DNA from: an uncultured Prevotella sp.
GTDB taxonomy: Bacteria > Bacteroidota > Bacteroidia > Bacteroidales > Bacteroidaceae
Reading direction: 5' to 3'
Assembly (NCBI GenBank): GCA_900315765.1
Contig: ONAK01000004.1
Location: 1-64,000, forward strand
DNA length: 64,000 bases
A model generated the notes under the pieces. The model did not search any database, was not told the DNA's origin, and worked only from the letters and a program-made list of their open reading frames with translations. Position 1 is the stretch's first letter; each line of letters starts with the position of its first letter. This document shows, piece after piece, positions 35,495 to 46,800 of the stretch. The position numbers were made by a program, and so were the translations under genes.

Positions 35495-36363
35495 CCCAAG
35501 TATTTCATCAAGATGCGAGCATAACCACTGTCGTGCAGTTTGGTGATGCTCTTTTCGCGTATCTGACGGACACGCTCACGGGTGAGTCCCATCTCAGCGC
35601 CAATCTCCTCGAGACCACGCTCCTGACAACCGATGCCAAAGCACTCCTTGACAATCTTCAACTCACGGTCTTTCAACACATTGCGCAGCACATTATCGAG
35701 ATCGGAAGTGAGCGACTCGTAATCTACCAGCTTATCGGTACGGGTATCATCGCCCGAACTCAGCATATCGGCCATTGAGTTATCATCGTCCTCGCCAAAT
35801 GGGGCATCGATACTCATGTGGTGACTATCGGCCTTGGCGGTCTGCTCAATCTTAGACTCCTCAATCTGTGTGAGTTCAGCAAGCTCGGTAACAGACGGAC
35901 GACGCTGGTGCTGCTGCTCGAACTTATTGATCTCCTGGTTGATCTTACTGAGGGCACCACTCTGATTGAGTGGCAGGCGCACAATACGGCTCTGCTCGGC
36001 AATGGCCTGCAGAATGCTCTGACGAATCCACCATACGGCATAAGAGATAAACTTAAATCCGCGTGTCTCATCAAATTTCTCAGCTGCCTTAACCAGTCCT
36101 ATATTACCTTCATCGATCAAGTCGGTCAGTGTCAATCCCTGATGCTGGTACTGTTTTGCTACAGACACCACAAAGCGCAGATTGGCTGTAACAAGGCGCT
36201 CCTTTGCCTTCTCGCCTTCAGGACCGCCACGGCGGATGGCCTGAGCCAGCTCAATCTCTTCATCAATCGTGACAAGGGGTTGGCGACCAATCTCTACAAG
36301 GTACTTATCGAGTGCCTCACTTGATCGGTTGGTAATGCTTTTTTGAATCTTTAATTGCCTCAT
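35491..36363 (-). CDS. rpoD: Primary sigma factor RpoD (Bacteroidota sigma-ABfr type)
   Basis: The protein lacks region 1.1 and is 290 residues long, as in Bacteroidota. Region 1.2 reads DKYLVEIGRQPLVTIDEEIE, region 2 LTLTDLIDEGNIGLVKAAEK then FKFISYAVWWIRQSILQAIA, region 3 GALSKINQEINKFEQ, and region 4 ends LEEIGAEMGLTRERVRQIRE, the -33 recognition helix. It would recognise the TAnnTTTG promoters seen throughout this window. The gene has its own promoter at 36392-36422 and ends overlapping the convergent kinase gene. Confidence 0.97.
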   Translation of the reverse strand: MRQLKIQKSITNRSSEALDKYLVEIGRQPLVTIDEEIELAQAIRRGGPEGEKAKERLVTANLRFVVSVAKQYQHQGLTLTDLIDEGNIGLVKAAEKFDETRGFKFISYAVWWIRQSILQAIAEQSRIVRLPLNQSGALSKINQEINKFEQQHQRRPSVTELAELTQIEESKIEQTAKADSHHMSIDAPFGEDDDNSMADMLSSGDDTRTDKLVDYESLTSDLDNVLRNVLKDRELKIVKECFGIGCQERGLEEIGAEMGLTRERVRQIREKSITKLHDSGYARILMKYLG

Positions 36364-36391
36364 ATTTCTATCGTTACTCTGAAAAAGTTTG

Positions 36392-36422
36392 CAAAAGTAC
36401 TAAAAAAAACGATACGTTGCAA
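36392..36422 (-). promoter_or_regulatory. Promoter of rpoD
   Basis: TTG (36422-36420), a 20-base spacer and TACTTTTG (36399-36392) on the minus strand. The -33 TTG lies at the loop of the terminator hairpin at 36409-36434 and the spacer contains its U-tract. Confidence 0.75.
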
Positions 36423-36440
36423 TCAACGCATCGTCTTTTT
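36402..36440 (-). terminator. Intrinsic terminator after the beta-galactosidase gene
   Basis: On the minus strand ACGATGCGTTG, loop ATTG, CAACGTATCGT (11 pairs with one mismatch, 36434-36409) is followed by eight T (36409-36402). The opposite strand also has CTTTTT after the stem, so it may work both ways. Confidence 0.85.
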
Positions 36441-36462
36441 AGAGTAATTTAACGAATTCGAG

Positions 36463-38967
36463 CTAGAATTCTATGGATGAGGGGAGTAAATCGATCGACT
36501 CGGCGCGTAATGTGGGGATTTCGATGAGATCCCTCGACTGCGCTCGGGATGACAAGGGGGAGGGGGTGGCTCGGGATGACAGTGGGGGGGAAACTCGAGA
36601 TGACATGGGAAGGGGCGTCTTGACCACGACCAAGCACTTACCGAAGAAGGCTTTGCGGCGGGGAGCCTGGAAGCGCTCCATGGATGTCTGACAGCCATTA
36701 TCGGTACCCAGAATGGTGGCACCACCAGTGGTGGAGAACTCTATCTGGTTCTCGGCCCATGGACACAGATTGCCATCTTTATCGACGATTTCGGCAGTGA
36801 TGAAAGTGGTGGTCTTGCCTTTGTAATCAATCGATAGGCGGATGTGATGAGGGGCGCCGGCGGTTTTGATGGTTTGGGTTTGTACCACCTTACCGTCCCT
36901 TCTTGATACTGCTGTTATTTCACCGGGGGTGAAGGGGATACGCCATGCGGCGTGGTAGGGGGTGGAGAGATCCCTCGACTGCGCTCGGGATGACAATTTT
37001 CTCTTAACTCCTTGGCTTACGCCGTTGAGGTAGAGCTCTACTTCGTCGGCTTGGTTGTAGTAGGCCCAGAGGTCGATGGTTTGGCCGGGGAGCCAGTTCC
37101 AATGGGGGAAGAGATGGAGCATGGGCTTGTCAGTCCACTCACTCTGGTACATATAATAGCTATCCTTGGGGAAGCCAGCCAGGTCGATGACACCAAAATA
37201 AGAACTGCGGGCCGGGAAGCCATAAGGGGTGGGCTCGCCGATATAATCGAAGCCAGTCCAGATGAACTGTCCACCTACGTAGGGGGTGTTCTTCACCACA
37301 TCCCAGGTCTCCTCGTGGGTAGAGCCCCATGAGGCTGACATGTTATCATAGGCGGAGCACATGAAGGTGGGGTCGGTATAAGGCAACCACCACTCCTTGG
37401 GGGCTCTATAGATACTGTCGGACGGCATCTTATAAAAGCCGCGTGTCTGCAAGGCAGATACACTCTCGGTGAAGATCATAGGCTTATCGGGGAAGTTCTT
37501 CGGGAAGTCCTTCACCATCTGGTGATGGTAATTGAAACCAATGATATCGATGGCCCCACTCTTGAAGAGATGGTTGTTGGGATTGACCTCGTTACAACCG
37601 GCTGTGATGGGACGACTGGTGTCATAACGCTTAATAATCTCTGCCAGATGACGGGTGAGCAAAGAGTTGACACTCAACTCGCCTTCCTTGGCCAAGGTAG
37701 AGGCATCGTGCCCCGCATTGAGAATCAGATTGGCCTGCTCGAGGGTGAGCGTGTCGGCCTTGGCATCGCTCCATTGTTCGAGTACCTCATTACCAATAGA
37801 CCACATGAGGACTGAGGGGTGATTACGGTCGCGCAACACCATATCGGTGAGATCACGCTCGTGCCACTCATCGAAGAAACGGGCATAGTCGTTCTGAGTC
37901 TTACGGCGGCGCCACATATCAAAGCTCTCATCCATAACGATGAAGCCCATGGTATCGCACATGTTCAACAGCTCAGGAGCGGGCGGGTTATGCGAACAAC
38001 GGATGGCATTGACACCCATGGCCTTGAGTTTGGTGAGTTTGCGATGGAGGGCATCCTCGTTGAGGGCTGCACCCAGGCAACCAAAGTCGTGATGCTCGCA
38101 GACACCATTGAGTTTGATGTTCTTGCCATTCAACCAGAAGCCTGTCTTGGGGTCGAACTTGAAATCACGGAAGCCTGTGGTGGTTTCTACTTCATCGACG
38201 ACTTTGCCTTTGACGATCAATTGGGTGCGGACGGTGTAGACATATGGGGTTTCGCAGCTCCACTTATGTAATTTACCATGTGACTTCTGTTTGCCTTCGG
38301 CATTGGAGAGATCTCTCGACTGCGCTCGAGATGACAATGTGGGGGGGAGCCAAATATTCTTAACCTGCACCTTCTGCTTTGTGGGATTGACGTAATCTAC
38401 GTCTACTTTGCCATTGTGGATATGGACACCCCATTGCTTGATATGGATAGGGTTGGTCTTGGTGAGCCACACATGGCGGTAGATACCACAGCCAGAGTAC
38501 CAACGGGAGTTGGGCTGGTCGGAGTTATCGACACGCACGGCTACTACGTTCTCACCTTCGTGTACGTATGGGGTGATATCGTACTCGAAACTGCTATAGC
38601 CATAAGGGCGCGAGCCTACCTTCTGTCCATTGATATAAACGGTGGAGTTCATGTAAACACCATCGAACTCCAGGAAATATTTTTCACTGCCGGCTGGCAG
38701 TGAAAAATATTTCCTGTACCACCCGATGCCGCCGGGGAGGGCTCCCCCACTCGCACCACTGGGGTTGTCGGCACGGAAATCACCCTCGATGGCCCAGTCG
38801 TGGGGGACATCGAGGGTGCGCCAATGGGCATCATTATACTCAACCGAAGCCATCTGTACAGAATCGCCCAGCATGAACTTCCAGTCACTATCAAAACAAA
38901 CTCGCTCCCTGGCTGTAGAAACCAGAGAGCAGAGTATGGCAATTATTGCTATAAAAGATTTTTTCAT
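36463..38967 (-). CDS. Secreted GH2 beta-galactosidase with three in-frame repeat insertions
   Basis: A signal peptide (MKKSFIAIIAILCSLVSTA) precedes the GH2 sugar-binding domain (VPHDWAIEGDF, GVYMNSTVYINGQKVGSRPY), the TIM barrel with HNPPAPELLNMCDTMGF, the acid/base Glu in WSIGNEVLEQW near residue 389 and the nucleophile region IFTESVSALQTRGF near 495, then DUF4982-type C-terminal domains (KTAGAPHHIRLSIDYKG). The peptide SSRAQSRDL appears three times, at about residues 211, 658 and 800, each encoded by the dispersed repeat. The first sits where part of the Ig-like domain appears shortened, so activity may be affected; the second looks like a tolerated loop insertion and the third lies near the C-terminus. 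It begins 6 bases after the LPP20-like gene. Confidence 0.93.
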   Translation of the reverse strand: MKKSFIAIIAILCSLVSTARERVCFDSDWKFMLGDSVQMASVEYNDAHWRTLDVPHDWAIEGDFRADNPSGASGGALPGGIGWYRKYFSLPAGSEKYFLEFDGVYMNSTVYINGQKVGSRPYGYSSFEYDITPYVHEGENVVAVRVDNSDQPNSRWYSGCGIYRHVWLTKTNPIHIKQWGVHIHNGKVDVDYVNPTKQKVQVKNIWLPPTLSSRAQSRDLSNAEGKQKSHGKLHKWSCETPYVYTVRTQLIVKGKVVDEVETTTGFRDFKFDPKTGFWLNGKNIKLNGVCEHHDFGCLGAALNEDALHRKLTKLKAMGVNAIRCSHNPPAPELLNMCDTMGFIVMDESFDMWRRRKTQNDYARFFDEWHERDLTDMVLRDRNHPSVLMWSIGNEVLEQWSDAKADTLTLEQANLILNAGHDASTLAKEGELSVNSLLTRHLAEIIKRYDTSRPITAGCNEVNPNNHLFKSGAIDIIGFNYHHQMVKDFPKNFPDKPMIFTESVSALQTRGFYKMPSDSIYRAPKEWWLPYTDPTFMCSAYDNMSASWGSTHEETWDVVKNTPYVGGQFIWTGFDYIGEPTPYGFPARSSYFGVIDLAGFPKDSYYMYQSEWTDKPMLHLFPHWNWLPGQTIDLWAYYNQADEVELYLNGVSQGVKRKLSSRAQSRDLSTPYHAAWRIPFTPGEITAVSRRDGKVVQTQTIKTAGAPHHIRLSIDYKGKTTTFITAEIVDKDGNLCPWAENQIEFSTTGGATILGTDNGCQTSMERFQAPRRKAFFGKCLVVVKTPLPMSSRVSPPLSSRATPSPLSSRAQSRDLIEIPTLRAESIDLLPSSIEF
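36526..36606 (+). repeat. Dispersed repeat inside the beta-galactosidase gene (copy near C-terminus)
   Basis: Core GAGATCCCTCGACTGCGCTC plus GGGATGACA, then two more units (GGCTCGGGATGACAGTGGGG and a degraded CTCGAGATGACA). It encodes, on the minus strand, SSRV, SSRAT and SSRAQSRDL in frame between GKCLVVVKT and the C-terminal tail. Confidence 0.93.
36967..36995 (+). repeat. Dispersed repeat inside the beta-galactosidase gene (middle copy)
   Basis: A single core GAGATCCCTCGACTGCGCTC plus GGGATGACA encodes LSSRAQSRDLS in frame between NGVSQGVKRK and TPYHAAWR, a site that is a short loop in homologs as I remember them. Confidence 0.93.
38308..38335 (+). repeat. Dispersed repeat inside the beta-galactosidase gene (N-terminal copy)
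   Basis: A slightly diverged core, GAGATCTCTCGACTGCGCTC then GAGATGACA, encodes LSSRAQSRDLS in frame between VQVKNIWLPP and NAEGKQKSHG. Confidence 0.92.
38671..38716. repeat. Perfect 21-bp inverted repeat with 4-base loop inside the beta-galactosidase gene
   Basis: CAGGAAATATTTTTCACTGC+C is followed by the loop GGCT and then its exact reverse complement (38696-38716). It lies in coding sequence for about residues 84-99 (RKYFSLPAGSEKYFLEF). It would form a very stable hairpin in mRNA and a cruciform in DNA. Confidence 0.95.
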
Positions 38968-38973
38968 ATCAGA

Positions 38974-40821
38974 TTAGAAGTTTCCTCCATATATCAAACC
39001 ATAGTAGCGGTCGCTCTTATCGAACGTGCTATTGATATTCGGATCTCGTTTCGGTTGCCAGGTGCGCACCTTGATACATGGCTGGTCGATATCGTTCAAG
39101 TCGACCATCAGGAACAGATAGCCGGTATCAGAATAGCTCGAGCTATAGTAATCCTGGTGAATCTGAATGCCATAGGTATCGGCACCTACGCCCATCTTCT
39201 TCACATCGTTATCAGTGAATCGGATGTTGATGAACTGATTGCTCTTAAAGCTGCGCTCCACATTACGGATATACTCCTGTTTGCTCAGACGGGTGTGCTT
39301 CACCATCTCATTGTCGAGATACTTGCTGTTCTCGGCACTCTTCTGGGCCTTCTTGATGACATGACCAACGATAATGATGGCATCATCGTCGAAGATGCTC
39401 TTGATATAGTCGGCACGCTTCAAGGCGAAAGCAGTCTTATAGTTCTCAAGGAAGGTGGCGATGACCATACGGATAGAATCGGTCCAGCCAGCAGCCTCAC
39501 GGTTGAAGATATCATCGCGTGCAGCCTTGTCGAGACCAAAGGCGATAGACTCGATCTTACGATCGGCACCGAAGGTAAAGGTGACATCCTCTACAAACGA
39601 ACGGTTATTATTCTTGAACGCGAACTTCATAGGCACACTGCGACAGATGACACGCTCGCCCAACTGATAGAAGTTCAGGTTAGGTGTGCCCAGGATGGAA
39701 GCTGTGCCATAGTTGATAAGGCGTGTGAACATATCGAAACCGCCCTCGGTGAAGTAATCCTGCACACTACCATAGTTCTTAGCCTTGATGGCACCCAGGA
39801 TATTGTTGATAATCTGGGCATAGTCCTCAGGCTGCTGTACTGCTGTGGCATGCTCAGCCAGACTCATGGATTTTACGGTCTCCTCGAACTTCTCCTGAGT
39901 AGCCTTCATCTCCTTCTTCTTTGGACCATTGATGACTACAGTGGCCTTGGGGAATGGTGTGGGGTTGAACACCTCGGCCACCATCTCGAGCTCACGGTCC
40001 TGGCGCATCTGACCGGCAAACTCGTACTCGTACTTGAGCTGGAGCTTATCGGTAGGTGTGCCCGGATGAAGGTCGATCTGCGACAGTCCATCCTTGGCTG
40101 AGTTAACGAAACTATAGTTCATGCCATCCATAAAGCGGAAGTCTAGACTCGTTACGGGCTTACCCTTATAGGTAATGAGCAGGTCGACCACGTTCTCCTC
40201 GACCTTGGCAATCTCGGTCTTGATGTTACCAAGGATATGATTGATCTGCTCAGGAATCCAAACAGTAAGCGTTTGTTTGATACCATCCTGATCGATCTTT
40301 ACGGCATTGGGGTGCTGCAGACTCTTAAGCAGACACAGGGCCCAGTAATAGTTGCGCAGGGCATCATCGATACGAGCCTCACGCTCAGCATTCTGAGCCG
40401 TGTAGACATAGCTCAAGATGCGATCCTCACGCTCCTGAAACACCTTCTCGAGTTCGCTCTTGTGGATATAGCGCACCACATAAGCCTCGGGCTCATGGCT
40501 AATCCACAAGCTCTTGGTGTTGTTCAGACTACCAGCAGAATAAGTACGCACCACGGCCTCCATGGCAGTCTTTGAGTCGACCTTATCGCCATCGGCAATC
40601 TGCTGCATGTCGAGATTGGTCTCACTCTGCACGGTGACTGATATCTTGCTGATCAGGTCGTTGAGTGCACCCTGATTCGCCTTCGAGTCAGTGGTGTTAC
40701 GTCCCTCACCCCAGATGTAATTCTCGTCGGCCTGAATCTTGGCCAACTGTTCAAGAGGTGTCTGAGCTGCCACCCAGAGAGGCAGCAGCATCAGACAAAA
40801 AGTTCCAACTAATTTTCTCAT
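38974..40821 (-). CDS. Secreted protein with LPP20-like N-terminal domain
   Basis: A signal peptide (MRKLVGTFCLMLLPLWVAA) is followed by YIWGEGRNTTDSKANQGALN and LISKISVTVQSETNLDMQQ, the LPP20/FlgO-type domain that begins many Bacteroidota envelope proteins. Residues 130-200 are helical; the C-terminal half (QQPEDYAQIINNILGAIKAK, VEDVTFTFGADRKIESIAFG, SIFDDDAIIIVGHVIKKAQK) resembles NTF2-like folds. No catalytic motif is visible. It sits between the giant surface protein and the GH2 gene with gaps of 16 and 6 bases and is probably an envelope partner of these proteins. Function unknown. Confidence 0.65.
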   Translation of the reverse strand: MRKLVGTFCLMLLPLWVAAQTPLEQLAKIQADENYIWGEGRNTTDSKANQGALNDLISKISVTVQSETNLDMQQIADGDKVDSKTAMEAVVRTYSAGSLNNTKSLWISHEPEAYVVRYIHKSELEKVFQEREDRILSYVYTAQNAEREARIDDALRNYYWALCLLKSLQHPNAVKIDQDGIKQTLTVWIPEQINHILGNIKTEIAKVEENVVDLLITYKGKPVTSLDFRFMDGMNYSFVNSAKDGLSQIDLHPGTPTDKLQLKYEYEFAGQMRQDRELEMVAEVFNPTPFPKATVVINGPKKKEMKATQEKFEETVKSMSLAEHATAVQQPEDYAQIINNILGAIKAKNYGSVQDYFTEGGFDMFTRLINYGTASILGTPNLNFYQLGERVICRSVPMKFAFKNNNRSFVEDVTFTFGADRKIESIAFGLDKAARDDIFNREAAGWTDSIRMVIATFLENYKTAFALKRADYIKSIFDDDAIIIVGHVIKKAQKSAENSKYLDNEMVKHTRLSKQEYIRNVERSFKSNQFINIRFTDNDVKKMGVGADTYGIQIHQDYYSSSYSDTGYLFLMVDLNDIDQPCIKVRTWQPKRDPNINSTFDKSDRYYGLIYGGNF

Positions 40822-40837
40822 ATTAATTCATTCTTAA

Positions 40838-43800
40838 TTATTTTACTACCATGCTCTTGCCGTTGACGATGTAAACGCCCTTAGCAAGACCCTTGAGAGC
40901 ATCCTCCTCGGCAGCTTCCTTTACAAGGACACCTGAGAGGCTGTAAACCTTAACCATCTTACCGGTGGTCTGCTGGTTAACGGTCTCGATAGGTGTAGTG
41001 TCCTCATCGCCATCAGGATCAGCAGTAAAGCCACGGGCAACGCCAAGCATACTACGTGTAGTAGACTGACTGATCACGTAGGCCTCGAATGGACGAAGTG
41101 CTCTGCCACTGCTCTTTACGAAGATGCTACCAGCCTTATGACCGTCGGTTTCCTCGGTGTTAAGCAGCATGAAACCATCGGTATCGTCATTGTTCATGAA
41201 GTTAGCATAGAGCGTGTTAACACCCTTCTGAATAGCCTGAGGCTCGGTTACAGGCACCCAGATATTAGTAGCAGAGAATGTAACATTTCCACCAAGGCGA
41301 TAACGTGTGGCATAGCCATCGTTGTTAGGCATACAGATGATGTATGGCTTGTTGGCCTCGATATATTTTACATCCTGGAAACCAATATCAGTAAGCTCGC
41401 GCAACCAGAATGGCTTGTACTGGTCTCTCTCGGCAAGACTATCGTACTCAGCAAATGGTTTCAACTCACCCTTAGACTCATGAACAAAGCGGCTGCACTC
41501 GAATGGCAATGCTATCGTCTCCCAACCATAGCCCTCGCCCGACTCGAGCTTGAAGTTATGCGTATAGGTAATGTTCTGTGTATAGAAGTTCTGTGGACAG
41601 TAGAAGTTATTACCCTCGCCATCGCTCAGATAGATATTCTTAGCTGTACCATTTACAATGATGTTACGAGCCGAAGAGTTTGTTGGAGCAGCATCCTCTG
41701 AAGGAACGAACAGCAACAGGTTAGGATTGACATCATCATCAAATGCATTGTCGGGGAGCTTAGCTGTTGTATTCCAAATCACAGCTGCCAGGTTTTCACA
41801 TCCAGAGAAGATGTTATTACCAATCTTACCCAATCCGTTAGGCGATGAGAACTCCAACAGAGGCATGTTAGCAAATGCATTATCAGGAATAGTACCATCG
41901 TCAACTGTAGCTTCACTCAAATTGAGGCGCTTAAGAGATGTCATCTTTGTCTTGATATAAGACATATCATCTGAATTGATAGGTCCAGTAACCTTGAACT
42001 CTGTGATATTTTCCGGATCCTTCTTCCATCCCATAGAAGTTTCCAATCCACCAGCCTTCTCAGATGTGGCACCAGTCTCACCTGCATACGAATCAATACT
42101 AATCTCTAAGACCTCTGATTCCATTCGATAAGAACCTGTGGCAATAGCCATAATCTTTCCGACTGCATCAATCTCGATCTCGCCGTCGTACTTATATACA
42201 TTATTATACCAGTTATTGGTATTGTCGTAAGGACGGCTTCCATTAGTTGTATACCAAATGGTATTACCATCATCACTCTTGAGTTTCAAGGTGTGGCCAT
42301 CGTAGGATTCCTTTTCAACCTGACACTTTACCAGATCACCTACCCAGTTACTAGCAGTGGTAGAATTATAACCAGTCTTCTCTGCAAGTACATAAATATT
42401 TCCATTATACTTCAAGTCGAACGGTCCAGAATATACATGAGGATAAGTCATAGAATATGTTCCCTCAGCCTCATACTGATACTTGAATGTCACTCCTGGA
42501 GTTGTAGAAGAAATAGTCATCTTAGTTCCATCGAGCGAGAAGTTAATATCGCGCACATTGAAGTTATTATAATTACGCTCGTTGATAGAAGAATTCAATT
42601 TTCCATTTGCAACCGCAATTGCCTTAATAGTAACATTACCTGTAAGTTTTATCTTATTTACGAATTTCGTACTCAAAGTAGTAGGATCTGTTCCATCAAG
42701 TGTATAATAAATAGTCTCACCATCTGCTCCTGGGGTTATTGTCATTGTGGTGTCAGCAGCAATGGTAATGGTTGGAGTCTTACAAGTATAGTTACTCGTA
42801 TAGATATAACCAGAGTATGCTCTCTCTGAATTAGAATAACCACTTCTTACAGCACTTGCATATATACGGTCACCATTCTGAATTTCAAACGGAGCTTTAT
42901 ACTCAGCATTAGCAGGTACATTGTCAGAATTAAAGTCATTGATTCCATAATGAATGGTTGCTTTATTATCTTCACAAGTAATGCGAACCATCATTTTATT
43001 ATTTGCAACATATGGCTCAATTATAACATCAGACACCCTAAACCAATTAATATTAATATCACTAACAGAAGAGTTATACATACCACTCTTAGCAGCCATA
43101 AACTTATACGAATCATTACGAGTACATGTAATCTCACTACCAGTAAGTTTATTGCTTGATGTAGTAGGATTTGTTCCGTCGGTAGTATAATAGATATCAG
43201 CGCCCTCAGTTTCTGTGGTCACCGTTATCACATGCGTTATATCATTTGTATATATAGCAGGCTGTCTAACCGTATAATTATCAGTAGAGACACGATACCC
43301 TCTCCTAATAGAGCTAACACGACCTTCTTTCTTTGCAATAGCATAAACATATGCGCCATAAGCCACGTCAAAGGTGTCGGTATATACGGTATTGCCATAT
43401 TCATCATTTATACCATACTCAATAGTAGCACCTTCCTCAGCCTCAAGAACCATTCTATATGTACCTTCGGCATCACCAAGAACTGGACGGAACTTAACAT
43501 CAGATAAGCGGAACCAATCATCAAGATTTCTTTGCGATACATACGAGTTTGCATAAGTTACAACTTGACCATCAACCTCTTCTGCATCTCGTGCAGTGAT
43601 TGCATTAATAGTACAGTTTTCTTCTGGAGAGAAAGGTTCTGTATACTTTGTACTTGCAGTATTTGGCGTAGTACCATCGAGAGTATAATATATAGAGCCA
43701 TTAGTCTCAGATGTTTCCATTGATACTGTTCTATTCTCATTATTAATATAAATAGAAGGCTGAGAGCACTGTGTATAAGCAGAATATGAGATTGCTGCAG

Positions 43801-46800
43801 ATCCCCATTTAGAATCGTTGAACTTATTCTTGCCGGCTCTGAAGTATATGTAGTTTCCATCATTTGCCTCTATAGGATCTGTATATACCAAATCTCCATA
43901 ATAACCTACACCATAATAAATTGTTGCACCTGGTGTCTCAGTTGTCAACTTCATCTTTGGCTGACCATGATCAAATATCTGTTCAGCAACTACATCTGCA
44001 CAATAGAATCCCGTATAATTGTTACTATTTATTTCAGAATACAACTTTCTATCTGCAACAGCAATTGCCCGAATATTCGTATTCTCGGTCAACTTAAACT
44101 TCTCAGTAAACTTCTTACTTGCTATAGTTGGTTCTGCGCCATCAAGAGTATAATAGAACACAGCATCATCATCTCCTGTTATTGTTACCATAGTATCTGC
44201 GGCAACAGTAATAGTAGGTATATTGCTCCTAAAATTATAGTCATATACATAACCATAACTTGAAGTATAAGCATTGTTATAGCCATCCTTCATCGCACTG
44301 GCATAGATATAAGCACCATTATTAATCTTAAACGGTTCCTTATACTCTGCATTAGCAGTAAGATCATTTGAGTTGAAATTATTAGAACCTACACCATAAT
44401 AAATTTTAGCATCAGGATCTTCGCAGGTCAACTCAACCTTTAGTTCATTGTTTTCGCCATATGGTGTTATCACAACCTGAGGAACCCTGAACCAATCAAC
44501 CTTATAAGATGTTACGGATGAATTGTACATTCCTTCCTTAATGGCAATAAACTTATATTGGTCATTTCGCGTTACAGTAATCTTACCACCAACCAGCAAA
44601 CTACTTTCGGCTGTAGGATCCTCACCTGAAGTAGTATAATAGATTGAAGCGCCCTCAGTACCTGATTGTACAGTTATTTCACGAGTTTCTTCATTAACAT
44701 TAATACTTGGTTGGTTAACAGTATAGTTGTTTGTTACCACACGATACTCAGACCAATAAGAGTCTACATAACCAGGTTTCCTGGCTATAGCATATACATA
44801 GTCACCTTCTGACACATTAAATGTATCTCTTGGTTCACGCGTATAAGTTACGCCACCATAAGTATTAATACCATATTCGATTGTTGCACCTTCTTCTGCA
44901 TCCAGTGCCATCTTATACTCTCCTTCGGCCGTACCAAGGACAGGCACAAACTTAACATTTTGTAAGCGGAACCAATCATCAAGTGTTGCGGATGTTACAG
45001 CAGAATTAATATAAGTTGTAGTAACTTCATCAACAGTCTCCGCATCTCTCGAAGTAATTGCATAAATTGTACAGTTCACTTCAGAAGTGAAAGGTTCTGT
45101 ATACTTTGTACTTGCTGTTGTAGGCATAGAACCATCAACCGTATAATAAATCACACCATTAGTCTCAGATGTTGTGATAGTAACAAGTTTTTTCTCGTTA
45201 TCCAGAATAATCGATGGTTGGGCACAGCGAGTAGTTCCTTCAGGATAATAAAAACGAGCGTCAACCCAGCTTGAGTTATTATATCCACTCTTCATAGCTA
45301 TAGCATATATATGGTCACCACTATTGTAAGCAAAAGGCTCTGTATATTCTGTATTATATTCAGGCGAATAGTAGTCACGTCCATTGATACCATAGCGGAT
45401 AGTCGCCCCTTCGGTAGTAGTAGAAAGCTTAATAACAGCCTGACCATTTATAACATCCTGTGTTATCACCACATCGGCACAAGCAAACCAGCTAATTGAA
45501 GTATTAGCCACATCTGACTTGAACTTACCATCCTTATGAGCGATTGCGTTTACCACACAATTACCTGTAATGGTGATTACACCTGTATACTTTTGTTCAG
45601 CCTTTACTGATGGTGTAGTTCCATCGAGAGTGTAATAAATGTCTGCACCTTCATCAGAACTCAATGTCAGAGTCTTTGCTTCTTGATCAACTCCGATGGT
45701 TGGCTTTGATGTGGTAATATTTGAACGATAAGTATATAAAGATACAGAACTTGATGTGTTATAATTCTCTCTTTCAGTATAAGCCACGAAATATGAACCC
45801 TCATTTACCTCTACAGGAGCGGTATAGTTCAAAAAGTCACCAGAACCAACACGATATTTATAATGTTCATTCTCTGGATCTGTACCAGTTACCGTTACTA
45901 TCACAGTATTGCCATCAGGTTTTGAAGCAACATAAGTGATAGTTGGCTGAGAACAACTAAACCAATTAACAGTTCTTTCTGTAGACGAAGATGTGAACAT
46001 TCCAGATTTCTTAGATACCGCAACGTATTTAAAGTTGCCATTCAAAGCTATCGGACTTGAGTAATTCTCTGTAGAAACCAATGTAGTATAATTTCCATCT
46101 GTATCTTTGGCATATTTCTTAACCTCAATAGTTGCACCTGCAGTAGAATTTGATATTGTCATCGTAGCAGAACCATTCTCACAAATGATTGTTGGAGCCT
46201 TACAACTCATAGATGCCCAATCGTAAGACTTTGAGAATATCTCAGAAGCATTCATTCCGGTCTTAGTAGCTATAGCCTTAATAGTATAGCCATTAGGATT
46301 CACATCAACTGTAGGAGCTGGTGTTGAACCTAATTCATTATAGATAGGCCATTCCGAAGGATCTGAGTTGTCAGTACCACTAAACACCTTATATCGAATT
46401 TGCGCTCCTTCAACATCTGCAGCAAACGACACCTTAACCAAAGTATTAGTCTCATCAATAGTCTCGGTAGCAGTAAGCTTTACAGTCTCAAGCGTAGGGT
46501 CAGCAGGTACGACCTCTATCAAACGGTCAGAAAATGTATTCCAGCCAGTCTTTTCCTTATATGTGTTAAGTGTACCTTGCGGAACATAAATTCTAGACAC
46601 ATAATAAAAAGCATAATAGCTTAAGTTGATTGGTTCGGTCATTTTCGAATCAATCGTAGAACAATTAAATGCATATTCACCAATAGTAGTTTCTTTCTGG
46701 CCTAACCCTAAAGTTGCTGGTAACTCTACAGTTGTTGAACCAGGATTCTTAAACCCATAAAAAGCATATTCTCCTATAGAAGTCAACGTACCAGGTAAAA

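Noticed and set aside
38800..40101. 433-codon plus-strand open frame
   Set aside because: Antisense to the beta-galactosidase start and the LPP20-like gene, both with signal peptides and family motifs.
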